From the NCBI RefSeq assembly GCF_002443255.2, contig NW_019211457.1, positions 49,005,233 through 49,069,232 of the forward strand: a stretch of DNA of 64,000 bases, read 5' to 3'. The notes below the pieces were generated by a model. It saw only the letters and a program-made list of their open reading frames with translations. It did not search any database and had not been told where the DNA came from. How positions within the stretch are numbered: position 1 is the first letter of the stretch; each line of letters begins with the position of its first letter. Below are positions 63,491 to 64,000 of the stretch, one piece after another. Position numbers and translations under genes: made by a program. This stretch comes from Varroa destructor (lineage: Eukaryota > Arthropoda > Arachnida > Mesostigmata > Varroidae).

Positions 63491-64000
63491 AGTGGGTGTT
63501 GTAATCCGCTAATCTAAACAACTGAAACTACTGGTGGTTTGCTGTTCTTACTGCCGCCAACTGTCAGTTTCGTTGTAATATTGTCGATTCTGGTAGGGTT
63601 ATTTAATGACACTGTGAAGCAGGCCAACGGAGAAGATCGTAAGAGCCGGAATATTGCTTCGTAAATTTAGGTTGAGCAAGGATTCATATCTGCTGTTGAC
63701 AATAACTGTATATTCCGATGACAGTGGCTATCGTGTTAGGTAGCTTAGTAAAAGTGCACGGTCGAAACATTTACATTTACCTATATGCCTGTAAAACCAG
63801 TTCCTTACTTAAACTGATAGGAACTTACGATTGAAAAAATCGTTATTGAATATTTCGGTAGAAATTAATACACACATACGTAAATGCATATGAAAGATAT
63901 TGTAGTCCAACTGCTGATGGTCACAGTCCGCAACAGCAAAACAGACAACAGTTGACTTTTGATTCTTTTTTCTTCGACGCCATCATCATTGTTAGCATCG

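Noticed and set aside
1..64000. CRISPR arrays, bacterial operons, ribosome binding sites
   Set aside because: No regularly spaced direct repeats and no prokaryotic gene organisation; the sequence is eukaryotic.

Overview
The window reads as eukaryotic nuclear DNA from a compact-to-medium invertebrate genome, most likely an arthropod. It is AT-rich, with no operons and no bacterial-type gene packing. Short coding exons are joined by GT-AG introns with matching phases, two decayed mariner-type transposons are present, and CpG does not look depleted by eye. The species cannot be fixed from the sequence; a mite or other chelicerate is one guess, not a conclusion.

Clear protein-coding content is small, about 2 kb of 64 kb, and lies in the last quarter on the plus strand. 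Gene A (47556-49665) is the 3' part of a spliced gene: five exons whose reading frames and splice phases all agree encode 198 residues and end in a stop, followed by an AATAAA signal. Gene B (58860 to beyond 60838) starts with one exon of 1,250 coding bases and continues through a 214-base exon encoding a run of 17 aspartates. Both proteins look soluble, polar and partly disordered. I do not recognise either family.

The rest is mostly non-coding. It holds two mariner relics on the minus strand (21610-22960 and 39535-40353) from different subgroups, the first split by about 0.5 kb of unrelated DNA. A repeat-rich block at 24500-26440 contains broken reading frames and ends in a Helitron-like hairpin plus CTAG. 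Several GC-richer islets resemble isolated exons: about 6698-6871, 10390-10790, 13612-13761, 18211-18313, 28685-29259 and 43453-43522. They are listed as candidates because only splice-site strength and open frames support them. Most open frames of 60-140 codons here are expected by chance at this base composition.

No rRNA, no convincing tRNA, no CRISPR and no new multi-gene system could be identified. The leads most worth pursuing are gene B, gene A, the broken coding block at 28.7-29.3 kb, the 24.5-26.4 kb repeat block, and a short ORF at 57433-57804 that resembles a secreted peptide precursor.
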